A stretch of DNA of 64,000 nucleotides from Colocasia esculenta (taxonomy: Eukaryota; Streptophyta; Magnoliopsida; Alismatales; Araceae), in NCBI GenBank assembly GCA_014218235.1, contig CM024766.1, forward strand, positions 18,387,346-18,451,345. Direction: 5' to 3'. The notes under the pieces are model-generated. The model searched no databases. It was given only the letters and a program-made list of their open reading frames with translations, and was not told the origin of the DNA. This document shows positions 12,201 through 23,224 of this stretch, in pieces. Numbering within the stretch: the stretch's first letter is position 1; every line of letters starts with the position of its first letter. The position numbers and the translations under genes are program-made.

Positions 12201-15100
12201 TCATGGCCTCGGCCGTGCTAGAACAAACCAGAGGCCAATCGGATTAGTATTTCTAATTTTGGACCCCCAAACCTAAGTTCATCCTTTTTAAACTAAACTG
12301 AACTAACTTTATTATTCTTAATTTGAATGTTAAGCTCAAATTGAGAGTTCGATTTGAACTCTGTCAGTTTCCACAAGTCACACTCATCACCTTGCCCGTG
12401 CTGGAACAAATCAGAGGCCAATTGGATTAGTATTTCTAATTTTGGACCCTCAAACCTAAGTTCTTCATTTTTAAACTAAACTAAACTAACTTGCTTAATG
12501 TGAATTTGAGTGCCGAACTCAAACCAGGAGTCAAATTTGAACTTTGTTAGTTTCCATAAGTCACACTCATCGCTTTGGACGTGCTGGAATAAATCGGAGG
12601 CCGATTGGATTAGTATTTCTACTTTTGGCTCCCCAAACCTAAGTTCTGCATTTTTAAACTAAACTAACTTGCTGAATGTGAATTTGAGTGCTGAGCTCAA
12701 ATCGGGAGTCTGATTTGAACTCTGTCAGTTTTCACATATCACACTCATCACCTTGGCTGTGCTGGAACAAACCGGACGCCGATCTGATTAGTATTTATAT
12801 TTTTGGACCCCCAAACCTAAATTCTTCATTTTAAAACTAAACTAAACTAACTTGTTTAATGTGAATTTGAGCGTCGAACTCAATCTGGGAGTCTGATTTG
12901 AACTCCTTCAATTCCCACAAGTCACACATCCCCCTAGCTGTGCTGGAACAAAATCAGAGGCTGATCAGATTAGTATTTCTAATTTTAGATCTTCAAACCT
13001 AAGTTCTTCATTTTTTATCTAAACTAACTTGCTGAATGTGAGTTTGAGTGTCGAGCTCAAATCGACAGTCCGATTTGAACTTCGTTAGTTTCCACAACTC
13101 ACACTCATTGTCCTGACCATGCTGGAACAAACCGAAGGCCAATCGGATTAGTATTTCAAATTTTGGACCCCCTAACCTAACTTTTTCCTTTTAAAACTAA
13201 CTTTCTTACTGTGAATTTGAGTGTCGAGCTTAAACCGGGAGTCCGATATGAACTTTGTCAGTTTTCACTTGTCACACTCATCGCCTTCGCTGTGCTAGAA
13301 CAAACCGAAGGCCGATCTGATTGGTATTTCTAATTTTGGACCCCCAAACCTAAATTCTTTATTTTTAAACTAAACTAACTTGTTTAATGTGAATTTGAGC
13401 GTCAAACTCAATCTGGGAGTCTGATTTGAACACTAGTCACATATCCCCCTAGCCGTGCTGGAACAAACAGGAGGCTGATCGGAGTACTATTTCTAATTTT
13501 GGACCCAAAAAACTAAGTTTTTCATTTTTAAACTAAAATAACTTGTTTAATGTGAATTTGAGTGCCGAGCTCAAACTGAGAGTCTGATTTGAACTCTGTC
13601 AGTTTTCACAAGTCACACTCATTGCCCTGGCCATGTTGGAACAAACCAGAGACTGATCGCATTAGCATTTTTAATTTTGGACCCAAAACCAAAGTTCTTC
13701 CTTTTTAAACTAAACTAAACTAACTTTCTTATTGTGAATTTGAGTGCCGAGCTCAAACCGTGAGTCTGATTTGAACTCTGTCAATTTCTAGAAGTCACTC
13801 ATCGCCTTGGCCATGCTAGAACAAATCGAAGGCCGATCTGATTAGTATTTCTAATTTTGGACCCCCAAACCTAAGTTCTTCATTTTTAAACTAAAATAAC
13901 TTACTTAATGTGAATTTGAGTGCCGAGCTCAAACCGGGAGTCCGATTTGAACTCTATCAGTTTCCACAAGTCACACTCATTCCCCCGACCGTGCTGGAAC
14001 AAACAAGAGGCCGATCACATTAGTATTTCTAATTTTGTACCCCCAAACCAAAGTTCTTCCTTTTTAAACTAAACTAAACTAACTTTCTTATTGTGAAGTT
14101 GAGTGTCGAGCTCAAATCGAGAGTCTAATTTGAACTCTATTTGTTTCCACAAGTCACACTCATCGTCTTGGCCATGCTAGAACAAACTAGAGGCCAATCG
14201 GATTAGTATTTCTAATTTTGGACCCTCAAACCTAAGTTCTTCATTTTTAAACTAAACTAAACTAACTTTCTTAATGTGAATTTGAGTGTCGAGCTCATAT
14301 CAGGAGTCCAATTTGAACTTCGTCAGTTTTCACAAGTCACACACGTTGCTCTGGACTTGCTGGAAGAAACCAGAGGCTGATTGGAATAGTATTTCTACTT
14401 TTGGATCCCCAAACCTAAGTTCTTAATTTTTAAACTAAACTAACTTTCATAATGTGAATTTGAGTGTCGAGCTCAAACTGGGAGTCCGATTTGAACTCCG
14501 TTAGTTTCCACAAGTCACACTCATTGCCTCGGTTATTCTAGAACAAACCAGAGGCCAGTCGGATTAGTATTTCTAATTTTGGACCCCCAAACCTAACTTC
14601 TTCCTTTTTAAACTAAATTAAAATAACTTTCTTAATGTGAATTTGAGTGCCGAGCTCAAACTGGGAGTCCGATTTGAACTCCGTCATTTTCCACATGTCA
14701 CACTCATCGCCTTGGCCTTGCTGGAACAAACCAGAGGCCGATATGATTATTATTTCTAATTTTGGACGCCCAAACCTAAATTCTTCATTTTTAAACTAAA
14801 CTAACTTGTTTAATGTGAATTTGAGCGACGAACTCAATCTGGGAGTCCTATTTGAGCTCTGTCAGTTTCCACAAGTCACGCTCAATGCCCTGGCCATGCT
14901 CGAACAACCTGGTGGCTAATTGGATTAGTATTTCTAATTTTGGACCCCCAAACCTGACTTCAAATAGTTTCTAACTAATTAATTTGATAATTGTGTGTTT
15001 GAGAGTCGAGTGCAAACCGAAAGTCTGATTTGAACCCTGTCTATTTCCATAAGTCTTGCTCATCGGCCCAGCCGTGTTGGAATAAATCAGACACCGATCT
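9277..15100. repeat. ~180-bp satellite array, about 33 monomers
   Basis: The landmark GGATTAGTATTTCTAATTTT recurs roughly every 181 bp, for example near 9805, 10276, 11880, 12061, 12242, 12424 and 12605. Each monomer continues through a run of CTAAACT, then AATGTGAATTTGAGTGCCGA, CGATTTGAACTCCGTCAG and CACAAGTCACACTCATCGCC. Some monomers carry deletions (near 9890 and 13435). Monomers differ by visible point changes, so the array is not freshly homogenised. The unit length is the nucleosome-sized class usual for plant centromeric, pericentromeric or subtelomeric satellites. I cannot tell which from sequence alone. Confidence 0.95.
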
Positions 15101-15167
15101 GATGGTGATTATAAAATTTACTGTTATAATAGAGAAATTAAAGTAAAATCAATTTACTCACATGAGG

Positions 15168-16150
15168 GGCCTGTGCTGATGCCGATGGCACTTCCTGAGG
15201 AGGAATGCTGACCTGGGAGAGGGCCTGGGAGATAGTTTATGATATAGCCTAGGGGAGTTGGGCCTGGATACCGTTGAACACTTGCGTATGCATCATACGG
15301 ACCTGACAAGACTCAAAACTAGAGATCTCATCTCGAATGAAGTCCATCATCTCATTGGGAGAAGTAACTAGAGCACCAGGTCTAGTGAATGCACTAGTCG
15401 CCGGTGAGCCTAAACTCGAGGCGCCAGATAGCACCTTGCTCGTGTCCATATTATGCCCAAAACCATAGACATAGCCTTTCTTTGGGGCACCAGATGCCGC
15501 AACCCATACCTCAAGATCTAACTGCGGCTGCTGCTCCTCCCCTGCGTACTTCTCTGTCATCTGCTGGCTATACGACTCCCGTAAAAAATAAAATTGACAA
15601 TTTAATATTAATCTATAACAAGAAAAAATGAATAGTGAATAGACTATAAATACTTACCGCAACCTCCAGGGCTCTATTGCTAATGTACTAATCCGTCCCC
15701 TTTTTCTTATGTGTCTTATCAAACACCTCCTGAAATGTTAGAGGCTGTTTTAACTCCTTTTCCTATTTCACAGAGAAACATTACATAAATGAGTATCTAT
15801 ATCAATAAAATATACCATAAATAGACATATGACTTACTAATCTAGACTGATGGGTTGCAAAGGCGATGGACCCACTTGTATGTCTGTTGGCCTCTGGATT
15901 GGTAGCTCGATTCACTTTCATTGTTGTGGAGGTTTCTTACCATCTCTCTGTGGCCCAAATGTTGTACAAATCTTTCCAGTAGTGTCTCCTCATCCATGTC
16001 GGTGCGCGCTCCCTCCAAAGAGTCGGATCTGGACTCTAACAAGCTCTCTATGCATTTTTCCTCGCATCATACAACGAATGTTTAAAATTTGATCGAGCGG
16101 TGGTCGTCCATACTGATCGAGACCGCACCTTGTCTAAAGGACACATGAAT
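15168..16150 (-). pseudogene. Ptta/En-Spm plant transposon protein gene (broken)
   Basis: Three minus-strand exons with visible splice signals encode a protein of the plant Ptta/En/Spm type (Pfam Transposase_24 class), an accessory protein of CACTA transposons. Exon near 16150-15842 carries WKDLYNIWA and NRATNPEANRHTSGSIAFAT. Exon near 15770-15660 carries TFQEVFDKTHKKKGTD, followed by a TAG codon and YISNRALEV. Exon near 15590-15168 carries LEVWVAASGAPKKGYVYGFG and ends at a GTGAGT donor. Frameshifts near 15960 and stops near 15695, 15249 and 15237 disable it. The CACTA end at 17814 faces away from it, so it is probably not part of that element. Confidence 0.8.
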
Positions 16151-16238
16151 CGATGATTGCTCTGTACAGATATGAGTTAGTTTACAAAATGTGGAAGTAA
16201 AAAAATCAATAGATTATAATAAGAAATTGCATACCATG
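16151..16238. other. Short AT-rich link
   Basis: This short stretch lies between the Ptta-type remnant and an LTR-like start. It may be intron or flank of the transposon gene. I see no other feature. Confidence 0.3.
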
Positions 16239-17810
16239 TGTAGCACCCCAAGAATTACAGTAATTGAAAATTGAAGATAAATAGAAAATATGACCACATA
16301 ATAATTTAAAACTAGTTAAATACGTACGCACCCTTATCCCAGATGCAAAAACACATCTAAAAATTTCTTTCAAAACATAGTTAGACTCTAAAAAGTATTC
16401 TCTAGTGACTCATAAAGAAATTTGGGCCAATAAAAATCTTTTGGATTGAGTTTAAAAATTATTGCGACTTATTGTAATTAAGGAATAAGTCGAAAAATCA
16501 TTATCATATGTACTTAGATGAGTCATAAAATTAAATAAAAATTATAGATGGACTTCAAATAATATCCTCTAATGACCCATTAAGACATTTGGGTCAATAA
16601 AAAATATTTGGGCTAGGTTTAAGAGTTATTGTGACTAATTATCGTAATTAGGGAATAAGTTGGAAATCTATTATCAGGTGTATGAAATGTGATCATAAAC
16701 TAAATTATAAAAATGATGGGTAGACTTTAAACAACATGGATTGATAGCCCATTATCGGATTTGGACTAATGGGCAACTTTTGGCCCTTGAATAAAATCAA
16801 GTAATAAAATATCATGGAAATTCGTAACCCAAATTGAGCAGAAAATAGAAAGGGGTAATTAGGGCAAATCTAAAGGCAATTAGTCATATTTAGCAATCCA
16901 AATTCATGCCTAACAATACTAGGAGGTTTCCTAATCGCCATTCCACTCTAATTGGGATGGGAATCCTCAAACTTAGGAAGGGTCTAACCAAAACTCGGAA
17001 TTTCCCTTTCATAGACACAATAGGACTACTAAACAACCATAACCACTTAAATACTCTTCCTAAAACTCTTGGGGACGAGTTTACTTGGGGTCGTGTGGAG
17101 CAGAGCTTGGACACCATAGGAGGTGGAGATCGCCCCCAACCAGAGCTCTCCTCCCCAGTTACTTCTCTGCATCGACCTGCAGAAGACTCTTCCTAACATC
17201 GATTAAAGGTAGGTGATCTCGGGCTCAAACTTAACATGGCATGTACCATCGGAAAGTTCTTCAAGTCTACGTTCATTTGCCCCTATTTTGCCCAATTTTT
17301 ATCTAATAGGTCGTGAGTATTAAGCGTTTTCCTCCAGGCGATCAAAACTAGGGCTTTCTGGAGAGCAAATCTTATTCAACTCCAAAGGTAGGTCATCTCC
17401 ACACCAAACTCTAATTAAACTCGTCCATGCTTGCACCCATATGTATATATAATTTTCTTACTATTTTCTACAATTTTTATCTTGAGAGTTTCACGAATTA
17501 AATCTTGCATGATCTTGACGTTGTACTATCGTGATTTAACCTTGATTTGTCTTCGAGTTCCATACCTGTCTGTGGAGTCATTTTCAGACCGAGTGTTCAA
17601 CATAGAACTTGTTACTCTATGAGTCTACGTTCATTTGGAACTAGTTTTCCCAATGTTCGTTGACTGTACTGAGAGTATTGGCCCAAACATAAACACTGTG
17701 TCAGATTCATGTGGTCATTCACAATATGTTTTATTACCTAGTCAAACGACCTTTGTTTCTTGATTATTTGCTACTGTACAAAGTATTGGAAGTACTCTAA
17801 CTAACAGTGG
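16239..17810 (+). mobile_element. Tekay-like Gypsy LTR fragment
   Basis: The fragment starts TGTAGCACCCCAAGAATTAC, the usual opening of Tekay/Del-type LTRs. It shares landmarks in the same order with the complement of the LTR at 61035-64000, such as TTTGGCCCTTGAATAAAAT and AAGGTAGGTGATCTCGGGC. No matching right end is seen before the CACTA end at 17814, so the LTR appears cut by that insertion or truncated. It holds no coding sequence. Confidence 0.6.
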
Positions 17811-17813
17811 TCG

Positions 17814-18240
17814 CACTACAAAACAATGACCTATAACTTCGCGTAATAACTGTAGGTATATACCCAAAATCCGAAAGTCAAACCCTTTACCTACGGAAAG
17901 TGCTACGGTTTGAATCCGACACGCATGCGCGCGTGACTAAAGCCTATGCCCACAGAAAAATAACCGTAGTTATATATCGGATTATACATACGAATATTAA
18001 CCATAGGTAAACATTCATATAAAGCATAGGTAAAATTCCTAAAAAACATAGGTATTGCCATCTATACCGATGGTTTTGTAACCGTAGTAATTCCTTTTTG
18101 TGATGATGATAAACAAATGTAAGTGTAGAGGTCATCTATACTGATGGTTTTGTAACCGTAGTAATACCTTTTTGAGATGATGATAAATAAATGTAAGTGT
18201 AGATGTCATCTATATATACCTATGGCTTTGCAGTATTGTA
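17814..18240 (+). repeat. CACTA terminal and subterminal repeats
   Basis: After the terminal CACTACAAAA come many short repeats in both orientations: CTGTAGGTATATACC, ACCTACGG, CTACGGTT, AACCGTAGTTA, CCATAGGTA and CATAGGTA (twice), then AACCGTAGTAAT. A ~70-bp unit (TCTATAC-GATGGTTTTGTAACCGTAG onward) is present twice in tandem at about 18060 and 18130. In CACTA elements such arrays bind the transposase. Confidence 0.75.
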
Positions 18241-18274
18241 TGTAATGTGGTTAGTCATGAATATTTAAAATCGT

Positions 18275-18545
18275 AGGTGTAGATTTTTTTTTTTTTTTTA
18301 CAAATATAAACTAAATACCTATATGGATCTGATGTAATTATGTAATACACATGCACATATAATATTATGTAATACAGATACATCCACATAACTAAAATAA
18401 AATTCAAATCCATATCCACTCATCTACATCACATAAGCAAAACAACATTCAAATCCATAATATTCACATTCACATCCATAACATTCACATGTCTGCTCAA
18501 ATATCCATATAAATATCCACTCTTATATTCATGAAGAGATTGAAC
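18275..18545 (+). repeat. Dispersed direct repeat, copy 1
   Basis: A T-tract followed by ACAAATATAAACTAAATACC, then CATCCACATAACTAAAATAA and many CATCCACAT/CATATCCAC runs. The same segment returns at 21518-21835. The two copies bracket the sigma-factor and ORP fragments. Confidence 0.8.
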
Positions 18546-18603
18546 TTAATCAAAGACATAGAGAAAGAATAGACATGACCAAAACAGTTGTAATTATGAT
18601 CTA

Positions 18604-18716
18604 CTAGAGGGAGAAGGCGATCTCATACTGCCACAACCACGGGCCATCCTCTGCCGATGCACCAGAATTGGAGGGAGAAGGCAAACCCTGATGCCAAAAG
18701 CCCTTGTAATCCACAC
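18604..18716 (-). pseudogene. Candidate captured exon, unidentified
   Basis: An open minus-strand frame reads VDYKGFWHQGLPSPSN and then EDGPWLWQYEIAFSL before a TAG codon. The composition (Trp, Gly, aromatic) looks like real coding sequence, and it lies in the same orientation as the other captured exons. I do not recognise the protein, and no convincing acceptor site was seen. It may be chance. Confidence 0.3.
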
Positions 18717-19100
18717 CATTAACATTAATAAGGCAGATGTACTATCTGAGTAATATATGTTCTTATTGCTTCTGGTCTGTCCATTCACTCCAAAACCTAG
18801 ATCATGTAAATGTTAAATGGGAGGTCATTTGAGGGGAATTACAGTGTAGAGGAATAAATGAAAATTGCCAAATGTCAAATGTGCAAGGAAAATCATAATA
18901 TATTGGAGAACATATTTCCAAGGGAAAAAATTAGATAATACAAACTCCTCACTATGAAGCACCTACAGGATGAGGAATGAAGGAAAAAGTAACCTGCATG
19001 AAAAAAAATAGATAATACAAACTTCTCTGTTCATGCTTCCCTTCAATAAACTCACATTGCTTTTTTTTTTCCTTCACTTTAGTATGTAGGAAAGAGTAAC

Positions 19101-19293
19101 CTGCAGAATTTCTAAAATATCGGATGTTATCAGAAAGAAGCTTCATAGTTACTGGCAATCTGATGATCCTGGACTTTTTAGCTATTGCCTTGATGATTGC
19201 TTGCTTTATCCACTAGTAGACATATGTTGAGAGCTTGTTCCCTTGTTTGCTATCAAATGTTTCTGCCCCTCGAAGAAGCCCAATGCACCCTTC
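19101..19293 (-). pseudogene. Fragment of plastid RNA polymerase sigma factor gene
   Basis: This is one exon, with acceptor CATCAG before 19293 and donor GTTACT after 19101. It encodes part of sigma region 2: EGCIGLLRGAETFDSKQGNK, LSTYVY-stop-WIKQAII and KSRIIRLP. The pattern LLRGAE-FD--KG-K-STY--WWI-QAI is that of the nuclear-encoded sigma factors that guide the plastid bacterial-type RNA polymerase. One of the two conserved tryptophans is a TAG codon (TGG to TAG). No other exon of the gene was found nearby, so this is an isolated genomic fragment, probably carried by the transposon. Confidence 0.8.
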
Positions 19294-20038
19294 CTGATGG
19301 AAAAATGTCCAAGATAAATAAATGAAGGCTTGACTCTATTCAGCAATATTACTCTGGCTTGAAGTGGAAGCACAAGATGAAAAGTGATGTATCCAAGTGT
19401 TCAAAAACATTCTCTAGCCTGGATCCTTATACAAAAATAAAAATAAAAAAAATCTTGGCAATCTTTTATGTGGATGCCTAGGTGAGAAGGCATTATCCTG
19501 GGAGCTAGGCAAACTAGTGCCTTTCTGGACCCAAGAAAAGCAGCCCAGGCTTGCTAGCCTGACCTGGATCCAAGGCGGATTCATCTTGAAACATCCACAA
19601 TCGTGTTGCTGTCGATTTGCACAACAATCTAAAATTTTGTTGCTGACTCCACACTCCACAAAGAACCCATAAGGGGTCTTCAACCCCACACCTAAACCCA
19701 CAGGGGGGCATCAACGCCACCACCTTGGCACTGCCTAGGAGGCCACCTCAAGTACTTTTCCATTTATTTGATTTTTTTGTTCCTCTTCTTTCTCATATTT
19801 CTCAGATCTTATTTATCCATTTTCTCCTTCCTTTTCTTGTAATTTTAATTCCTGAAAAAGAAGGAGATTTACCCTAACAAATTTGGGTGGCCAACTTAAT
19901 TTCACAATACTGGAATCAACCTAATTTGGATCAGGATCGGCCCTGGCCAATTCTTGGGCCGATCTGATCCTGCCCTCCAAGAAAAAAATGGACCACTTTA
20001 CTCAAAAGAGACCTAGGAATGGATAGGATAGACCTCAC
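19294..20038. other. Filler between sigma-factor and ORP fragments
   Basis: Mixed noncoding sequence. A minus-strand frame at 19414-19701 is open but shows no recognisable protein. It could be intron or filler. No splice-bounded exon was found. Confidence 0.4.
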
Positions 20039-20653
20039 CTGCCAACAGGGTACACATCCACAGAGTTTCCTAAAAACTTTGTTTTCAACTTGGAGGTGAC
20101 ATCATAAGCAAAGTGCTCATTCTCAACATGCCCTGCACTCATCGGAGGGTGATGACTAACCTAGAAGGAAAGGTAAAATTAGCTTAGGCACTTTAGAAAC
20201 TTGGCAAAGACCACTTATAGAAAATTGGCAAAGACTAAATGGATAAGATGTTGTAACAAAAACATTGCTTGCATCTTTGGCATGCAAATAAAGAGGAATC
20301 TTGTGGGAACAAAAAAGCAAAACTCTGTGATGCAAAAGACTATAACACACTTTGAATAAAAGTGTAATTAACCTGTTCTGCAATAAATGTGATCCCCCCA
20401 TGATTAACCAGATCGTAAGTCTCCCCAAGCACCTTGGATTGAAAGGCTTCCATGTCCGTTGATAGGCAAAGTACATAGATATTGCCCAAGAAGCTGCAAG
20501 GACAACCAAATATCATATTACCCAAATCACCAATGGCATGAAAACATCAAGGAATACATCAAAGAGAAGTGCAAACTTACAGGCATACACTAATCGCATG
20601 TAAGGATTCTCACATTCATTTGCTAGATCTAGCAAATGACAATATTCCATTTT
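20039..20653 (-). pseudogene. Three exons of an oxysterol-binding-protein-related (ORP) gene
   Basis: Exon 20653-20581 reads MEYCHLLDLANECENPYMRL. Exon 20493-20373 reads SSWAISMYFAYQRTWKPFNP, then (after a frameshift of net two bases) LGETYDLVNHGGITFIAEQ. Exon 20160-20039 reads VSHHPPMSAGHVENEHFAYD and KLKTKFLGNSVDVYPVG. All junctions keep AG acceptors and GT donors in phase. The OSBP signature EQVSHHPP is split by the second intron. ORPs bind and move sterols or phosphoinositides at membrane contact sites. The frameshift and the missing 5' and 3' exons make it nonfunctional. Retained introns show that it was taken as genomic DNA. Confidence 0.9.
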
Positions 20654-21126
20654 CTGTGATTGGCAAAAGACATGTCATTTGAGTGGAAGTCTACACCAAA
20701 AGAGCTACACAAAAATACCTGGAGTTGGGTTCTACCAGATTTGATGTTTCAGAAAAATCAGACAAGAAAAATACATAATTGTTTCTAGACCAATGACATG
20801 AAGTGGATGATTTCAATCAATACAAATATTCTCTGCAACTTCCTCCAAGAATAATAACCAGGAAAACATGACACTTTATGATTGAAACCACCTTTAAAAT
20901 TTAAAAAGATGAGAAAGGTTGCAGTTCAGCAAGGTTAAGTCCCTGCATGAAAAGCTCTCTGATGACAGTGAGAAACCAATAGATCTAGCATCCATATTTT
21001 CATCCATACACACATGGCATAGCAAGAAAGAACAAAACATATTAGCATCCATACACACATGGCCTCCGTATATCAAGCAAGCATGTCCATATACAAGAGG
21101 GCAACTCCACTAAAGGCCCATGGCAA

Positions 21127-21128
<2 letters not shown>
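20654..21128. other. Filler upstream of ORP fragment
   Basis: Noncoding apart from a short minus-strand open stretch near 20710-20765 (SDFSETSNLVEPNSR before a GT donor) that I cannot assign. The segment near 20977-21050 (ATCTAGCATCCA, AAGAAAGAACAAA) recurs in shortened form at 24335-24380. Confidence 0.4.

Positions 21129-21192
<64 letters not shown>
21129..21192. repeat. (AT)n microsatellite
   Basis: About 30 uninterrupted AT dinucleotides. The plus-strand frame of repeated Ile-Tyr is an artefact of it. Confidence 0.97.
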
Positions 21193-21194
<2 letters not shown>

Positions 21195-21204
21195 CCTCCA
21201 TATA

Positions 21205-21350
21205 CAAAATAAAAAGTTTGCTTCAAAAAAAAATCCTAATGTATTTCAAAATAAAAAGTCTACTTAAAAAAAAAGGTAAGTGTATCTCAAAATAAAAAGT
21301 TTGTCTCAACAAAAAGGGCCAGTGTATGTCAAAATAAAAAGTTTGTCCAG
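21205..21350 (+). repeat. 42-bp minisatellite
   Basis: CAAAATAAAAAGT starts at 21205, 21247, 21288 and 21330, each followed by a variant of TTGTCTCAACAAAAA and GTGTAT. The degenerate copies lie next to the AT microsatellite. Confidence 0.8.
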
Positions 21351-21517
21351 CAATGTTCATGCATATAGTCAATGTGTGTAGTCCAACAATGTTAGTCAAC
21401 ATGAAATCGAAACTAAGCAGCATCATGGATGGACCAGAACCTGAAAAAATAGATTATGCAAGGCTAAAAGTTACCAAATTGAAGACATAGGAAGAAATGT
21501 TAAATTGGAAGAAATAG

Positions 21518-21835
21518 TTAACATTTTTTTTTTTACAAATATAACTATTCATACCTATCCATACCGAGATCATATGTAAACATGTAGAATTTATTCTACA
21601 AACATGCATGCTATACACATACATATATAATATTCTATGTAATACATCTACATCCACATAACTAAAATAAAATTCATATCCACATATCCACTCATCTACA
21701 TCACATAAGCAAAATAACATTCACATCCACATGTCCACTCAAATATCCACATAAATATCCACTCTCATATCCATGCATATCCACACTCACATCCATGCAT
21801 GTACACTCATATTCACATTCACATATATAAGACAA
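21518..21835 (+). repeat. Dispersed direct repeat, copy 2
   Basis: Second copy of the segment at 18275-18545: T-tract, ACAAATATAACTATTC, CATCCACATAACTAAAATAA and a run of CATATCCAC/CACATCCATG. It carries extra bases near 21560-21620 that copy 1 lacks. Confidence 0.8.
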
Positions 21836-21988
21836 AACACATTCATAATATGCTATGCATATTGGAAACAAACAAGGACATAAGGTATAAGCTCCAGTTT
21901 AATAAGCATCATATTTAATAGTGATAATAGATTGGCCATACAATTCATAATCAGTGGGACGGATAGGTAGCATAGCATAGATCTGTAC

Positions 21989-23096
21989 CTCTTCTACTAG
22001 AGACTTGAACACATGAAAGGGAACAATCCACTCAGGACAATCCACAGCATCCTGCAATACAATTTCCAATTCATGCTACAAACATGTTCCTCAAAAATAT
22101 GCAAGGTTTTGTAATATTCCACATACTAGGAAGAACCTATTGATTTCAGAATGGGTACAAACAATTAACAACCAGCCACAGAAAGCATGATGATTGTTTA
22201 TGATTCCTCAGTATGAAGTATGCTTCAAACAATCTTACATAATGGACAGAGCAGTCGCAAGGAAACCCATGACTGTGCGCAAAACACATTTTATTGAAAA
22301 TACATTCGAATAAATAGAAACATTTGTTTCCAAAAATGCCTGGGAGACATTTCAAAAAATGGGGGGAGGGATCTTGCCCCAACTAGAAGAAGAAACCATA
22401 AAAAGAAAAGACTAGGTGAGTGTGGTCAAGGATGGGGAGCACAGGCAAGGCAGGTTCAACAATAAGTGCATGTGAAGGTAATATCCATGAGTAAGTGCAG
22501 CAAAGGTTGAGGGCCACTGTGAGCTATGGGGTTTCAAAAGGGTGGGTTTGGAAGGTGAGCAGCAGTGTAACTATCAGACGAAAATTTATAGAGATGTAAT
22601 CATAAAATGTGAATTATTAATTCTCTTAATTAAATATACATAAACATTTCTCATTTCTCCTTACTTTTCTAAGGTCATTTCTTGTTTTGTTTCCTACTTT
22701 CATTTCCCATTGGGTAACTATGTGAGAGTGCACAAACCACAAAGAAGATATCTGGATAACTAAAGAAAATCCGGACAAAAGAAACATGTAATATTACTAG
22801 CAACAGTCATGAAAGCAATAACAAGTTCAACCTACGTGAGTATTACCTTTAAGTGGAAATGATACTTAATACCAAAGGGACAAGATGACTTGAATTTATG
22901 AAACATGCATAAAATGGAATTACATATTATCCCCGGAAATAGATACAGTTATCTGATATTTAATTTCAGAACTTAATGAAAATAAATAAGCATACAGAAC
23001 AGAAAAGTAAAATATAGGAAACCAACTCTACCTTTTTAGTATACATTTCATCAAAACATATCCAGTACACACCATTTCCAAATCTCAGACCTTCGG
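21989..23096 (-). pseudogene. Three exons of an mRNA cap guanine-N7 methyltransferase gene
   Basis: Exon 23096-23032 reads EGLRFGNGVYWICFDEMYTK. Exon about 22888-22847 reads SSCPFGIKYHFHLK. Exon 22051-21989 reads DAVDCPEWIVPFHVFKSLVE. Splice sites are intact and the reading phase is kept from exon to exon. This is the C-terminal half of the catalytic domain of the enzyme that methylates the mRNA cap guanine at N7 using S-adenosylmethionine. The SAM-binding N-terminal half and the final exon are not seen. The ~800-bp sequence between the last two exons could be original intron. It lies directly downstream of the receptor-kinase fragment on the same strand. Confidence 0.85.
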
Positions 23097-23224
23097 CTGC
23101 ATGGACATAATGAGACTGCAATAGTAGTGTTAAACATATCCACTAAAACTTTTTCACTAAAATTAGAAATTTTAGTGAAAAATGGAAAAACAATCTCTGA
23201 TTACATTTTCTTCACTAAATCTTT

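Noticed and set aside
9966..12247. Small frames within the satellite
   Set aside because: They follow the monomer period and carry no protein similarity.
15168..18240. Ptta gene as the coding part of the CACTA element at 17814
   Set aside because: The terminal repeat at 17814 opens to the right, while the Ptta remnant is to the left behind a Tekay-like LTR fragment.
21059..21295. Plus-strand frame of alternating Ile-Tyr
   Set aside because: It is the (AT)n microsatellite.
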